Under the pieces are notes generated by a model, which ran no database searches, had not been told where the DNA came from, and saw nothing but the letters and a program-made list of their open reading frames with translations. This document shows, one piece after another, positions 21,299 to 33,905 of a stretch of DNA of 64,000 nt; the first letter of the stretch is position 1, and every line of letters starts with the position of its first letter. Origin of the DNA: Zeus faber. Its lineage: Eukaryota; Chordata; Actinopteri; Zeiformes; Zeidae. The stretch lies in the NCBI GenBank assembly GCA_960531495.1, contig OY482853.1, forward strand, positions 3,784,065-3,848,064, given 5' to 3'. A program made the translations under genes and the position numbers.

Positions 21299-22030
21299 AT
21301 ATTCACTGATCAGCCACAACATTAAACCAACCTAATAACATTAATATTGTGTAGCTCCCCCCGTCTCCCCAAAACAGCTGTGACCCGTGGAGGCATGGTC
21401 GTTAGCAGCAGATCCTTTAAGTCCTGGAGGTTGGAGGTGGGGCCCCCGTGGATCAGGCTTGTTGTTGCAGCACATCCCACAGATGCTCCATGAGATCAGA
21501 CCCTAACCCCACCCATCCACTCGATGTAGAAGAAAGGGTGATTCATCAGACCTCCACCTTCTTCCATTGCTCCATGGTCCAGTTGTGACGCTCACGTGTC
21601 CATTGTAGGTGCTTTCAGGGGTGGACAGGGGTCAGCATGGCCACTGTGAGCGCTCCCATACGGCAAGCTGAGCTCCCATACGCAGCAAGCTGCCATGCAC
21701 TGTGTGTTTTACACCTTTCTATCATAGCAACATTCACTGTTTCAACACCTTGTTCTACAGTCGTTCTACTGTAGGATCCAACCAGACGGACTAGACTTCA
21801 CTCCCCACGTGCATCAATGAGCCTTGCCGCCCATGACCCTGTTGCCAGTTCACCGCTCGTCCTTCCTTGGACACTTTTGGTAGTAACCACTGCACAGCGG
21901 GAACAGCCACAAGACCTGTGCTGGTGGAGATGCTCTGACCCAGTCGTCCAGCATCACAATGTGCTCCTTGTCAAAGTGGCTCAGATCCTTACGCTGCTTC
22001 AACACATCAACTTCAACAACTGACTCTTCA
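21299..22030 (-). mobile_element. Decayed Tc1-like DNA transposon, minus strand
   Basis: The left end has TGATCAGCCACAACATTAAA, a hallmark of a widespread fish Tc1-like terminal repeat. Minus-strand coding remnants run from C-terminal sequence (21420-21500, with an LWDVL motif and the text GCAGATCCTTTAAGTCCTG) to N-terminal helix-turn-helix sequence at 21810-22010. The central catalytic region appears mostly deleted, and stops interrupt what remains, so it cannot encode an active transposase. The right terminal repeat is not seen where expected. Confidence 0.8.
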
Positions 22031-22035
22031 CTTGC

Positions 22036-22218
22036 TGCCTCATTTATACATAATATATTACACTATATATATATATAATAATTATATATAACAGTATATA
22101 TATATTAATAATATATAACAGTATATATATATATTAATAATATATAACAGTATATATATATATTAATAATGGTATATAACAGTATATATCTAATAATAAT
22201 AATAATAATATATAACAG

Positions 22219-22266
<48 letters not shown>

Positions 22267-22300
22267 TAATAATAATAATAATATTTGACACTATATATAT
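22036..22300. repeat. A/T microsatellite: ACAGTATATATAT units and (AAT)n
   Basis: Three to four ~30-bp units of TATATAACAGTATATATA with TAATAAT, then (AAT)n at about 22195-22285. It separates two inversely oriented pieces of the same Tc1-like transposon. Confidence 0.88.
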
Positions 22301-22325
22301 AATATTATACATGACCCTGTCGTCA

Positions 22326-22375
22326 GTGAACCGGCGACAGGGTCATGGACGCCCATGAGCTCATTGATGCACGTG
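22326..22375 (+). mobile_element. Inverted fragment of the Tc1-like transposon
   Basis: The 50 bp beginning GTGAACCGGCGACAGGGTCA and ending TTGATGCACGTG is the reverse complement, with about 85% identity by eye, of 21806-21853 in the element to the left. It is a second piece of the same family in opposite orientation. Just upstream, GACCCTGTCG at 22312 pairs with CGACAGGGTC at 22334. Confidence 0.75.
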
Positions 22376-22381
22376 ACAGTG

Positions 22382-22951
22382 CAGTGGTACCTGGACTTAC
22401 AAGCACATCTACTTCCCACTGCTCCAACACACCAGCAGCCAGAGGCAGCAAAACATCCACTCACGACCCACTGCTCCAACACACCAGCGTGGAAATTTAC
22501 AGCTGGTGCGTCAGCAGCCAGTCAGCAGTCAGTCAGCAGCCAGTCAGCAGTCAGTCAACAGTCAGTCAGCAGCCAGTCAGCAGTCAGTCAGCAGCCAGTC
22601 AGCAGTCAGTCAACAGTCAGTCAGCAGCCAGTCAGCAGTCAGTCAACAGTCAGTCAGCAGTCAGTCAGCAGTCAGTCAGCGGGCGACCTACATGGTGCAT
22701 GACTTGTGGATATTTTCTTCATATTTACTGTGTTTGTTTTGTGTATTTTGTTTCTTTTCACCTCCATGATGAGTCCTAAGAAGAAGGACGATGGAAAAAG
22801 AAAAAGGCAACGACTCCCATTGAAACTATGAAGGAAACCATAGAAACATATGAGCCTGGTGTATATGGGAAAAATTGCTTCGACCTACGACTGTTTTAAC
22901 ATACCACCGTTCTTACAGAACCAATTACAGTTGTAAGTCGAGCTGCCACTG
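22382..22951 (+). mobile_element. Tigger/pogo-like DNA transposon remnant
   Basis: Terminal inverted repeats: CAGTGGTACCTGGACTTACA at 22382 and the complementary TTGTAAGTCGAGCTGCCACT ending at 22951. Inside, from 22770, a short frame opens with Met-Ser-Pro-Lys-Lys-Lys, then Lys/Arg-rich residues and a degraded Glu-Thr-Tyr-Glu stretch, like the N-terminal DNA-binding (CENP-B/jerky type) domain of Tigger transposases. It stops after about 18 codons. The right flank is TA, as expected for this superfamily; the left flank is not. Confidence 0.7.
22511..22682. repeat. 11-bp minisatellite (CAGTCAGTCAG)n
   Basis: About 15 copies of an 11-bp unit, CAGTCAGTCAG or CAGCCAGTCAG, inside the Tigger-like element. 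11 is prime to three, so all three frames give Ser/Gln/Val-rich peptides of 87-144 codons, which are by-products. Confidence 0.9.
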
Positions 22952-23365
22952 TATATATATGATAATAATAATAATATATCCCACCGCTTGTGCCATTGAA
23001 ACCAGATGATCCATATATATCATATATCAGTAGAAAAAATATATATACACACAAAAGCATAAATATGTGGAAACCTAGAGTATATATTCATAAGCACGGT
23101 GACCTCCTTTTTTCAACTTTATTTCTGCTCCATCAGGTCAGTGCTGAGCACTTCGGGGATTTATTCTATAAAGTGTGTTTTTAAACCGGGATGTGAACCT
23201 GACTGGGATAAAAACCGCTCCTGCGTCTCGCTGTCCGCCTGGTTCTGTGTGCTCTGGTTTCTGATCTGCAGCAGGGGTCCAGTTAACGGAGGAAGTACGC
23301 ATGTGCATCAAGTCTGAGGTAAAACAACCGTTTATTCGGGCCGAGGATCCGCAGAGCGGTGAGGC
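22952..23365. other. Unique DNA with short TATA repeats
   Basis: 22950-23050 is A/T-rich with TATATA and ATAATAATA runs; the rest is mixed. No gene recognised. Confidence 0.55.
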
Positions 23366-23758
23366 TTGGCGGACCGTCGCCGAAAACAAGAGTCAAAATT
23401 TGATCGTGTCCGTAAACGTGTGCAAAACCTAAAGCGGGCGTGGCAGTGTTGGGTTCCCCTGTCACTGGAGGAAGTCACTCGATTCCTGACCGTGAGGAAA
23501 TGGAAAACTTCACGTCCTTCTCTTGTTGAATCCGCCCGGTTCACCCCAATGCGGTCGTTCCCAGTGCAGAGGGAGATGTTGAACGACCCCGAGACCATGG
23601 GAGGAAGCAGTGCTCTGCTATTTGAAACCACCACTTCCACCCCTTACGGTCCCAGCGCAGCTTCTGGAAACATCTTTGTGGAAGTTACAGAACGGCTGTG
23701 GATGGAATCCTTGACCGAACAATTTTCATCGGCAAAGAAAGCAGAAGTTCACCAATAA
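23366..23758 (+). other. Unassigned 130-codon open frame outside repeats
   Basis: One of the longest frames in non-repetitive DNA (ATG to TAA). The N-terminus is basic (Arg-Arg-Arg-Lys near residue 4, Arg-Lys-Arg near 16). I see no signal peptide, membrane segment or known motif. A 102-codon frame overlaps on the opposite strand, which suggests chance in stop-poor sequence. A single-exon gene, a domesticated fragment and noise all remain possible; noise is most likely. Confidence 0.2.
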
Positions 23759-23819
23759 ACAAGTGAATGTTATGATGATGGCTCATTTTAATGCGTCATT
23801 ATCACATATCGTACTTTTC

Positions 23820-24015
23820 TGAAACCTTGATGGTTTGATCCCCTCCATTATCTGAAGTCATAAGGACGTTCATTAGCAAGTTACCTTTATAATGTCATTT
23901 ATTGCATATTACTTCCATTTGAAAGTAATCAGTTACTTTACAATATTACTTTCTGTGTCTGGTAACAAGTTACATGTGACACTACTTTTAAGTTATTCAC
24001 CAAATTGTAATAATA
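23820..24015. mobile_element. Degenerate 'GTAACTGTTAC' type hAT MITE piece
   Basis: Contains AAAGTAATCAGTTACTTTAC, ATATTACTTTCTGTG and GGTAACAAGTTAC, the internal texture of the fish MITE whose complete copy is at 36879-37196. Ends are not recognisable. Confidence 0.4.
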
Positions 24016-26189
24016 ATAGAACAGATGTTTTGTTTGCCGGAGGGGAATGACCTTTCACGCTGGTCGTGAACGGTCATTTAGGTTGTCGTGACGCTGCCTG
24101 TGTCTAAATGCACTAAAACACCACCGTCAAACAAAGCGCCGCGCGGCTCCCGATCGTCGACGCTCGGCAGGTGTTGCCACGCTGTAACGCACCATCATCC
24201 GTCCAAGGAGTCGTTTCCCCAATCCTTCCTCCACCCATGCTCGCCTACACCCGCCCCCACGTGCGGATGAGGCAAAACGCCGTAGAGCAATTCTGCGGTG
24301 GGAGCGCCGTGGTTCGATGCCCCTCTGGGGTGTGTTTTTATTTCAGCCCCGCCCGACGCCGGCTAAAGTCGGGGATCGCGCCGGGCCCCGTGAAGCCGTT
24401 TCCGCCGGCCGCGAGACGGCCACGGCGTCCCGGAGATCATCCCCCTCCGGTCAATTCCACGCGTCAAATAATCAAGACCATATCCCCGGCACAACTCTTT
24501 TGACGAGATCTCAACCGCCTCTCCCCCAAAACTGGAAACAGAAGTTAATCAAATGAAGTGGGATTGAGCGTATCAATCACGGCCTCTCGGAGGGTCTGCG
24601 CCGGCTGCCAGGGCTCACGCCGTCTTTCATTTTCCAATTCGCTTGATGAATAAACAGCCCTGCGGAGAGTTTGGCAGCCGCTTTGCATTTACATAAATCT
24701 AATTTCAGATGAAATATCGTAACCTCACCTTTACCCCGAGACAGCCTGCGGTGCTGCTGTTGTTGGAAACCTCTGTTCGGCTTTGGCGGCGATCACCGAG
24801 GGGGGTTCGCCAGCGTCCGGCGCCGAGCGCGAACGTGTGTGATACCAGAGGCTCCGGTCCTGACTGCGGCTCCGTCCCGGTACCTCCTGCGGCCCGCCGG
24901 ACAGCGGCCCCCCGAAGCTCGGACTTTCTACCTCCGACCCCGTTTCCCGTCCCGCCGGGTGTGACGACCCCCGACGCCGCGGCAATCTGGTGGTGACACA
25001 TGGCTGACTCAGTCAAGAGGAGAAAGTGCTAAACGTTGACGCGACGCGTCGAGTGGGAGCAGCGGCGTCGCGCGGAGCCGACGGGGGGTCCGGACCCCGT
25101 CTTCCTGGGAGGTTAATTCCTCTGGGAGTTCCCCTCAATATTGTCATTGCAAAGATTATTATACAATTTAAAAAAAATGTACAATATGCATTGAAAACAC
25201 GGCCGCCATTTTGGTACGGGACGCGGTCATGTACTTCACTCCTTTTTTTTTTTTTTTTTTTTCTCGACTAATTTTACCGATTCACACAAACCGCCAGAAT
25301 ATCGTGAAGGGAACAATGAGAAGGGGAAAGGCTGATGTGTTTTCTATTGTTCCTTCGACACAGACGAGGCTCTCGTTCAAGCCTGAAATCAAACGGAACG
25401 TCTTTCATTCCGAGAGCACTGATGGGGAATAATGAAGCATCAGAAATAAATAGACAAACTTGCCTGGGTCTGCGTGGAGTCAGTGAGCTTAGCGATTTGA
25501 TTTGGTATGATTGCAGAGGATTACAGTAATTGCGGCAGCGACACCTAATTTTTTACATTATATCCGACACAAAAGACACGTTCTTTGTGGATTAGCAAAG
25601 CTGTAATTTCCTGAGACTCTTACTCGCTTGTTGTCACACAGTCGCAGCGTGCGCCGGGATGCAACGTTGCATAATTAGCGCCGTGTTCGAATATTTGCCT
25701 CTGTGTATTATTTATTATATTTCGTTTTTAATTGATTCCGGGAAATCCTCATTAAATACATTAACATACAGCGAGCACGCACAGTCAACACGGACACGAC
25801 ATGATGCTTGACTCAGAAAGTCGTCATTTTGAAATAAGCGAAATAATGCATAACGACTGGTGTGGCAGCCTTCCTGTGACGTGCTCCGCATGGTTAGGAG
25901 GATTTCACCCTATAAATGAACACATGCCTCACGCGCCGCCCCGTGGGACCCCATCATTATACTTGGATCCGTTATCACGTTACACATGGTTTTGACCTTT
26001 CTGTAGGTCACAGCTACTGCGAGCCATGACCTGGGCTGTGTCTGTGAAATCCAGCTTGATTGACCATGACATTAAGCCCTTATTGCGTCTGGATTGTTTG
26101 GATATGGGACCGGCGCTGACATTTTCTGGCCGCGTCTTTTAGATTTCCATTGAAGTTTTCTGTTTTCCATATCATGTCCGTAAATCAAA
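24016..26189. other. Unique DNA, CpG-rich patches, no gene
   Basis: CpG-rich patches at 24130-24460 and 24770-25120; a T run of 20 at 25243-25262. 25420-25800 is A/T-rich and low in repeats with ATTA motifs (CATAATTAGCG, TTTAATTGATT), like non-coding conserved DNA. Frames up to 110 codons have no recognisable domain. Confidence 0.5.
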
Positions 26190-26211
26190 CCCCCCCCCCC
26201 CCCCCCCCCCC
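26190..26211. repeat. Poly-C run of 22
   Basis: 22 uninterrupted C. The complementary G run could form a G-quadruplex; such runs are also sequencing-error hotspots, so length is uncertain. Confidence 0.9.

Positions 26212-28114
<1,903 letters not shown>

Positions 28115-28166
<52 letters not shown>
28115..28166. repeat. (AC)n microsatellite
   Basis: About 25 AC dinucleotides ending ACGCACC. Confidence 0.95.
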
Positions 28167-30289
28167 CTAAAGGAAAGGTCAATCCCACACTGCCGTGATG
28201 TTTCTCAATGTCGCATACCGTCTCATTAATGTCTGGAAGTAACTCATTACATTTACTACAGTAATTGAGTATATACCTGTGTGTGTTAGTACTTTTTTGG
28301 AGTATTTTTCTCGAGTCTGCAATTGCTCTCATACCTACGTACGCCCCTCCCACTTCCACATATCGACGTCCTGCACGAGCATCTGCACCTCCTGCATCAG
28401 GATGTAAACACATTACCCTCTCCTGACCCGCTTCTGCTCACCTGGAACTTCAGAGCGCCTGCCAGCGGAGGCAGCTCGCGCCTGGGTGAAAGGTGGGAAA
28501 CCAATTACCTGGGGGATGTGTCTCTGGGCCGAAAATATCATTGTCAGCTTGTCACATCATGAGCGATGGAGAGCGGAAAAAAAGAATGGTGACGAATTGC
28601 AAGCTAACCTGCCAGACTGTGTTATCTGCTACCTTACTCCCTCCGACTGACAGAACTGACAGACCTGACAGTCAGACCCCATGAAGACCCCGCCCTCCTC
28701 TATTTTTTTCGGAAACCATCTCCGGAGAACTTGAAAAAGCCTCTCGAACGTGTCGCCCGCTGCTCTACATGTGGCCCTGCGCTTTGGAACGTGGCTTTAC
28801 AGCAGGGGCGCGGCTGCTGTGGAAAGGTTGAAGCCAGGATATGTGGGGATTGTCCGGCATGTCCGGCGGCTGCAACCTTTGCCGCCCTGCGGGTGGAGGA
28901 CAGGCCAAAGTAAAAGACACTCCCTCGTTTTCCCTCCAGTGTTCAGTGACATCTGACCAGCTCCCTTCTATCGCTACCGATAATTATTTGTCACAAAACT
29001 GTATTTAATTTGCTTGGTTGAAAATATTCAAAGGCGTCGGGTTCAGGCCCGGGGATGAGTTGATTGACGGATCTTGTTGGCAGTCTGTGGAGGCGTGGGC
29101 GCGCACGCCGGGTTACCATGGAAACACCGCCCCGCCGCGACGTTTCCAACTTGCGCCATGTTTTTGGCTTTAAAACAGCTCTGAGTGAGCAAATGGGGTC
29201 GTGGCACCATTTGAATTTACAGTGGATGGTTTGGGGCCAAGTTGGTTGTGATGAAAGGTCCTGTTTCGGGGACAACGCTGCCGATGCCCTTGACCAAGGC
29301 AGTGGCAGCACAACAGACAATGGAGTTGATCCGGACTAATTCCTCTGTTGGCTCCATGGGAGGACACGAGTCCTGTGAACAAATCCAAATTCTTCTACAA
29401 GCTCAGATTCCAACAGAGTCACCGAGGTCACCGCGGTCGACCTTCTTACCGTGTCTCCTTCCACCGTCACCGATCATCCTGTTGCTTGACCAAACTGTTT
29501 AAGATGGAGGCTATGTCCCTTCTTTGGAATACGGCGAGGATTGACGGCAAAGTCAGTCAAACTGAAGTCAGCTGATTCCAGCATAAGCAGATCAAGTCCT
29601 CCTGGAAAACAGGGACAAAGCAAGCAGTGACGACGGAAGGAGAGAATCATCCAAATGAAACGTAAGTTTCTGCAAGTTTCCTACACGTGCTGCGGTTCCA
29701 ACACGGAAAGACGGGCGTGTTTGCTTCGCTCCTGCCGTTGCCCTTGACCAAGGCGCCGGCACTAGACGCGGAGTTTGTCCCCAGGCGCCGAGGGGTGACA
29801 CGCGGAACACGACTTCCAGGGGCGTGCGTGTACGACGCGCTCGGCAAAGGAAGAGCTGCTCCCGCGTCTTACTTATCTTCAGATCCTTCAGATCCCCAGG
29901 ATTTATTTCCCTCACCACGTTGTAAAATGTTGAGTTTTTGAGGCGGAGGCATCAATTAAAGCCACAACGAATGTCGGGGGCAAAAAAGTGAAATCAATCA
30001 CCTTCATCTGTTTGTGTTGCCCGGCAGACCAGCCGCGCTCGCCCTGTCCCCTGAATACAGTTGTTTCTCACTAGTGTCCGTGCGTAGTCTTATGATCGTC
30101 ACCCGTTGATGCCTATGAGGAAAACCGATAAACATCAAATCATGGAATTAATTTTTAAATCATATTCATTTAACTACGGCATCATATCAACTGATGTCGC
30201 CTCCTTTTGGACCAATTCTGCTGGGTCCAAGGACAGTGATTGGATGTTCGTCTGTGACGTCTTTGAGGATCCACTTAGCAATTCCCTAG
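28167..30289. other. Unique DNA with X-box and short repeat fragments
   Basis: Frames up to 109 codons lie on both strands with no known domain. A similar 30-bp segment occurs at 29278-29307 and 29732-29761, sharing CCCTTGACCAAGGC; this resembles the 'CCTTGAGCAAGGCA' phrase of fish repeats. CpG-rich patches lie at 29090-29160 and 29740-29860. Confidence 0.45.
29112..29125. promoter_or_regulatory. RFX X-box GTTACCATGGAAAC
   Basis: Fits GTHNYYATRRNAAC at every position and lies in a short CpG-rich stretch (GGCGCGCACGCCGG before, CCGCCCCGCCGCGACG after). A promoter role is inference. Confidence 0.45.
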
Positions 30290-30605
30290 ATACATGTTTC
30301 TCAACATGGGAGACCTTGAGACCCCCAGGGGTCCCTCAAGAGACTCTATGGGGCCCCCAACAAAATGGTTAATAGTTAGACTTCACCGTTATTCTATTTA
30401 CAAGACGTTAGCACCCTTAGAGAATGTATGATATGAATAATGACAGGATCCTAGCTTCGTTCTCCCAATCCAGAGTAGAGTCTAGTAAACTGAATCATAT
30501 GGAACAACACAATCTGCTCAGATTGGGGTCCGAGAGACTAAATCTCATCAAACGGGGCCAAATTAAGGGGCCTTGGTATGGAAAAAGCTTGAGAATCACT
30601 AGTCT
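30290..30605. mobile_element. hAT-like non-autonomous element, ~315 bp
   Basis: Left end CATGTTTCTCAACATGGGAG and right end AAAAAGCTTGAGAATCACTA are inverted forms of the hAT/Charlie-type 'CAGTGTTTCTCAA' terminus. Internal GACCCCCAGGGGTCCC and GGGGCC motifs are typical of such elements. Flanks CCTAGAT and TCTAGAC may be a diverged 8-bp target duplication. No transposase frame. Confidence 0.65.
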
Positions 30606-32773
30606 AGACAATCGTATATCAACTTAAAAATGATCAATTCATCGATGAAATCATCAGCATTATGATGAATAATATTTTTCACAGCTCCAGCTCTGTGCTC
30701 CATTGCCGCCACGAGCCCAACGCCTTCCAGGTGTTTCCGATCCCCCTATTACTCCCTGGTGTATTTAAGTTTGCATTTATTGTTCCTCTGTGTCAGTTTG
30801 TATGATCCCATGTGTCCTCCTGCAGTCAGGCACCAGTTTAGTCTTGTTTTCCAGTTAAGTGCGTCTACTTTATCCAGCCCGTCTATCTTCCTGCTCCTGC
30901 CTTTCCTGGAATGAAATTTAAATGAGAATGAAAATCAGCAATGCATGAGATTCAACTCTCTTTTCCCCAATGTCTGCATTTGAGTCCAAAGCTCGGGCTC
31001 CAGCAGCGTCACGTTGTGGACGACACGGCTGTACTCAGGTAACCAGTGCTTTTTCAAATTCTCAGGACATAAATGATAGCAGCAGCTGGCTCTGACAGCA
31101 GGATTTAGTGGCATATCCCTGACACTGATACGTATATCGCTGTGTATCAAGTCCTCCACGTATGCTACAGATGGATAGGTGTCAGCAGCTGTGGAATAAG
31201 CCCGAGAGGAACACTTGTGTCGGCCGAGGAGGAATGGCACTATTTCCAAAACCATAACACAATTCCAAGAGGAGTTTAGCGCTCAGACGACGACGAGGGC
31301 GAGCAGAGAAGCTTCCCCCGGACAGACAAAACATTGAGATGTAAAAATGAGAGAGCCGCCTCCATTTGTCACGCGCCAACAGACGGGGCAGTCAGTCACT
31401 CAGTAATGGCCCACCCCTCTGAATAATGGTGTCATTATAATGATGAAACTAATGTAATGTCAGACAGCATTTAGTCTCTTGTCACGTTTTGTTATGTCTA
31501 TTAAAGAGGAGAGGCCGTGCATCTATCATATCACTGGACAATATATTTTTGAAATTAGACGTGCAAATCTCTCTCCGTCCAGTAAATGCGTGTTTCTATG
31601 TCTCTCTGTCCAAAACCATAGTATGCAAACAGTACCAGGATGATGATACTACAGTATAACCGGTGAAATATCAGAGTACGCAAACACTGCACACTACGCT
31701 GGTGGGCGTATCCCTGGTAAGTCTCTGCGCAGCATCGCTATCGACCCTCGCCGCGCTGCCCAGATCATAGTCATAACAATGGGAATCTACAATTGATTGC
31801 TACACTCAGCTGTCAAACCAAAAAGTTCTGCAGCTCTGAGCATACAAGCTATTGATTTAGCTGCATGGATGGACTGCATTTTGAGCAGAGTGGTTGACAC
31901 GATGCTCTATGGGACTAATAGTTCATTTACCTCCTGAAATTCTTATATAATTGAGGAGGTTGTTATTTTTTCAACCCTAATGGTAGTTGTTTGATTCCAT
32001 TCCGACAGCAATTAAAAGTTAATATTTTACGACAAAAATGTTGTATGTACGTATAATTATGCAAATTGCTTGTAAGTGGACCCCTTGAAAACCAGCGCAC
32101 TTACCTGTTAATTGGCCCGCTGGAATCCTACACAGTATTCACAATCAAATGCTAAGAACTTTACCAAGAAGAATCAGCCGCAGACCGGTTAAAACTGCTT
32201 TTATTACATTCAAGTGGTCATCAGTGCTCTCTAAAAGCTCTGAACTGGAGGATATCTGCTGCTTTTAAAGCAGGTTCTGGTGTTTCTGTCCGCTGGCCCT
32301 TCACAGTGGATGAGAGAGGAACATCACTGGGGGTCGTCAGGAAGTGAGTGGAATTTTCATTTTTTTGGTTGGCGTGCTGCTGTGTTGCGTTTTGACAAGG
32401 ACAAATCACGAGTAGGATTCTAAAGAAAAACATCAGGTTGGATATTTGCGAGGTGGGAATAAAATGGTTTATGGTTTTTCCACAACGTTTCTGTAGAATT
32501 GGCAATATTTAAAGGCACCCTTCAACACTTTTGCTTTCCACCTAAATTTCTCTCCAAACAGAAAACAGGGATGCCATCATTGTCACATATTAGCAACCAG
32601 TGATAAGCATATATTCTCACCAACACTATTATCTACTTTCAAAACTGGAGTTTGTAAGTGAACATAGTGACCCCTCAAACAAAAAGTTTTCACTACAGAA
32701 AGCTAATTCGCTGACTTCCTCGTCCTCAACAGGCTGCAGTTGCTCAGTCTCCAATTGTCACAGGAATTTTCAT
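30606..32773. other. Unique DNA, no gene recognised
   Basis: Mixed composition, no tandem array. Minus frames of 106 codons (30935-31255) and 94 codons (32221-32505) show no domain. Paired CGCAAACACTGCACACTAC and TGCAAACAGTACCAGGATG near 31620-31700 hint at a degraded dispersed repeat. Confidence 0.5.
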
Positions 32774-33905
32774 TCATTTTATGTCGCTTATCTGGGTCCC
32801 GGTCGCCGAGGCAACAGGCTTAACAGGGTGGCCCAGACGTCCTTTTCCCAAGCTACTTCCTCCAGCGCTTCCTAGGGAATTCCTAGTTATTCCCATGTCA
32901 GCTGGGCGATGTAATCCTTTCAGCGACGCCTGCGTTGGTCTCCTCCCAGTTGTCCGTGCCTGGTGTGCCTCCGCACCAGGGGGCATGCTTAACAGATGCC
33001 TGAACCACCTCAATTGGCTCCTCTCGAGACGGAGGGGCAGCGGTTCTACTCTGGGGTCCTCCCAGATCACTGAGCTCCTCACCCTATCTCTAAGCCTAAG
33101 CCCAGCCACCCTGCGGAGGAGCCTCATTTCGGCCGCCTGTATCCACGACCTTGTTTTTTCGGTCATGATCCAAAGCTCATGACCATAGGTCAGGGTTGGA
33201 ATGAAGATTGCCCAGTAAATTGAGAGCTTTGCCCCTCGGCTCAGCTTCCCCTGCTCATCTCTCTTCACCACGACGGTCCGGTACACTGTTTGCATTTCTG
33301 CAGACGCTGCACCTATCCGTGTGTCAATCTCACACTCCCTCCTACCCATACTCGTGAATAAGACCCCAATATACCTAAAGCCCTCCACTTGGGTCAGATA
33401 CTCTCTCCCCACCCAGAGGAAACACACCACCCTGGCCTCTGATTTAGAGATACTGACTCTCATCCACGTCACACTTGGCCGCAAATCGTTCAAGTGCTGG
33501 AGATCAGTCTGAGGCAGGGGACATCATCTGCAAAAAGAAAATATGCCACCGTAAACCCCCAAACTGGATACACTCTTCCCAGCAAACCCTAACTAGCTGT
33601 TTGGGCTTCCCAGGTCTGTCCGGTAGTCTTCCCTGCCATCTCCTCCCACTCACCTCCAGATGGTGATCGGAGGACAGTGTCCAGAACATACAGCCTCAGG
33701 TCCGATGATACGACTAGAAAGTCGATCATCGACCTTCGGCCCAATGTGCTCTGGTACCAAGTGCACTTATGCGCTCCCTTGTGTTCTAACATGGTATTTG
33801 TTATGGGTAGTCCATGGCTAGCTAAGAACTTCAATAACAAACGACCGTACCGCTCTGGTTCAGATCGGGCAGGCAGTGTCTCCCAGTCACGCCGTGACAA
33901 CTTTG
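32774..33905 (-). mobile_element. Rex3/RTE-like LINE pseudogene, 5'-truncated, deleted
   Basis: On the minus strand from 33900: the end of an apurinic endonuclease domain (HKGAHKCTW, RRSMIDFLVVSSDL, then catalytic-type SSDHH in another frame). A jump follows to a reverse-transcriptase FADD box near 33540-33521. The post-RT region is long and open to 32774 (motifs GVLFTSMGR, SIYWAIFIPTLTYGHELW, LRDRVRSSVIWE). Most of the RT fingers and palm before FADD is missing, and stops and frameshifts separate the pieces. The 3' end has AATGAATGAAA, like the short tandem tail of RTE elements. It cannot make an active enzyme. Confidence 0.85.

Noticed and set aside
29278-29761. Two similar 30-bp segments as a possible duplicated exon (shared Ala-Leu-Val-Lys-Gly on minus)
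   Set aside because: The shared core CCCTTGACCAAGGC resembles a very common fish repeat phrase, and similarity fades outside it.
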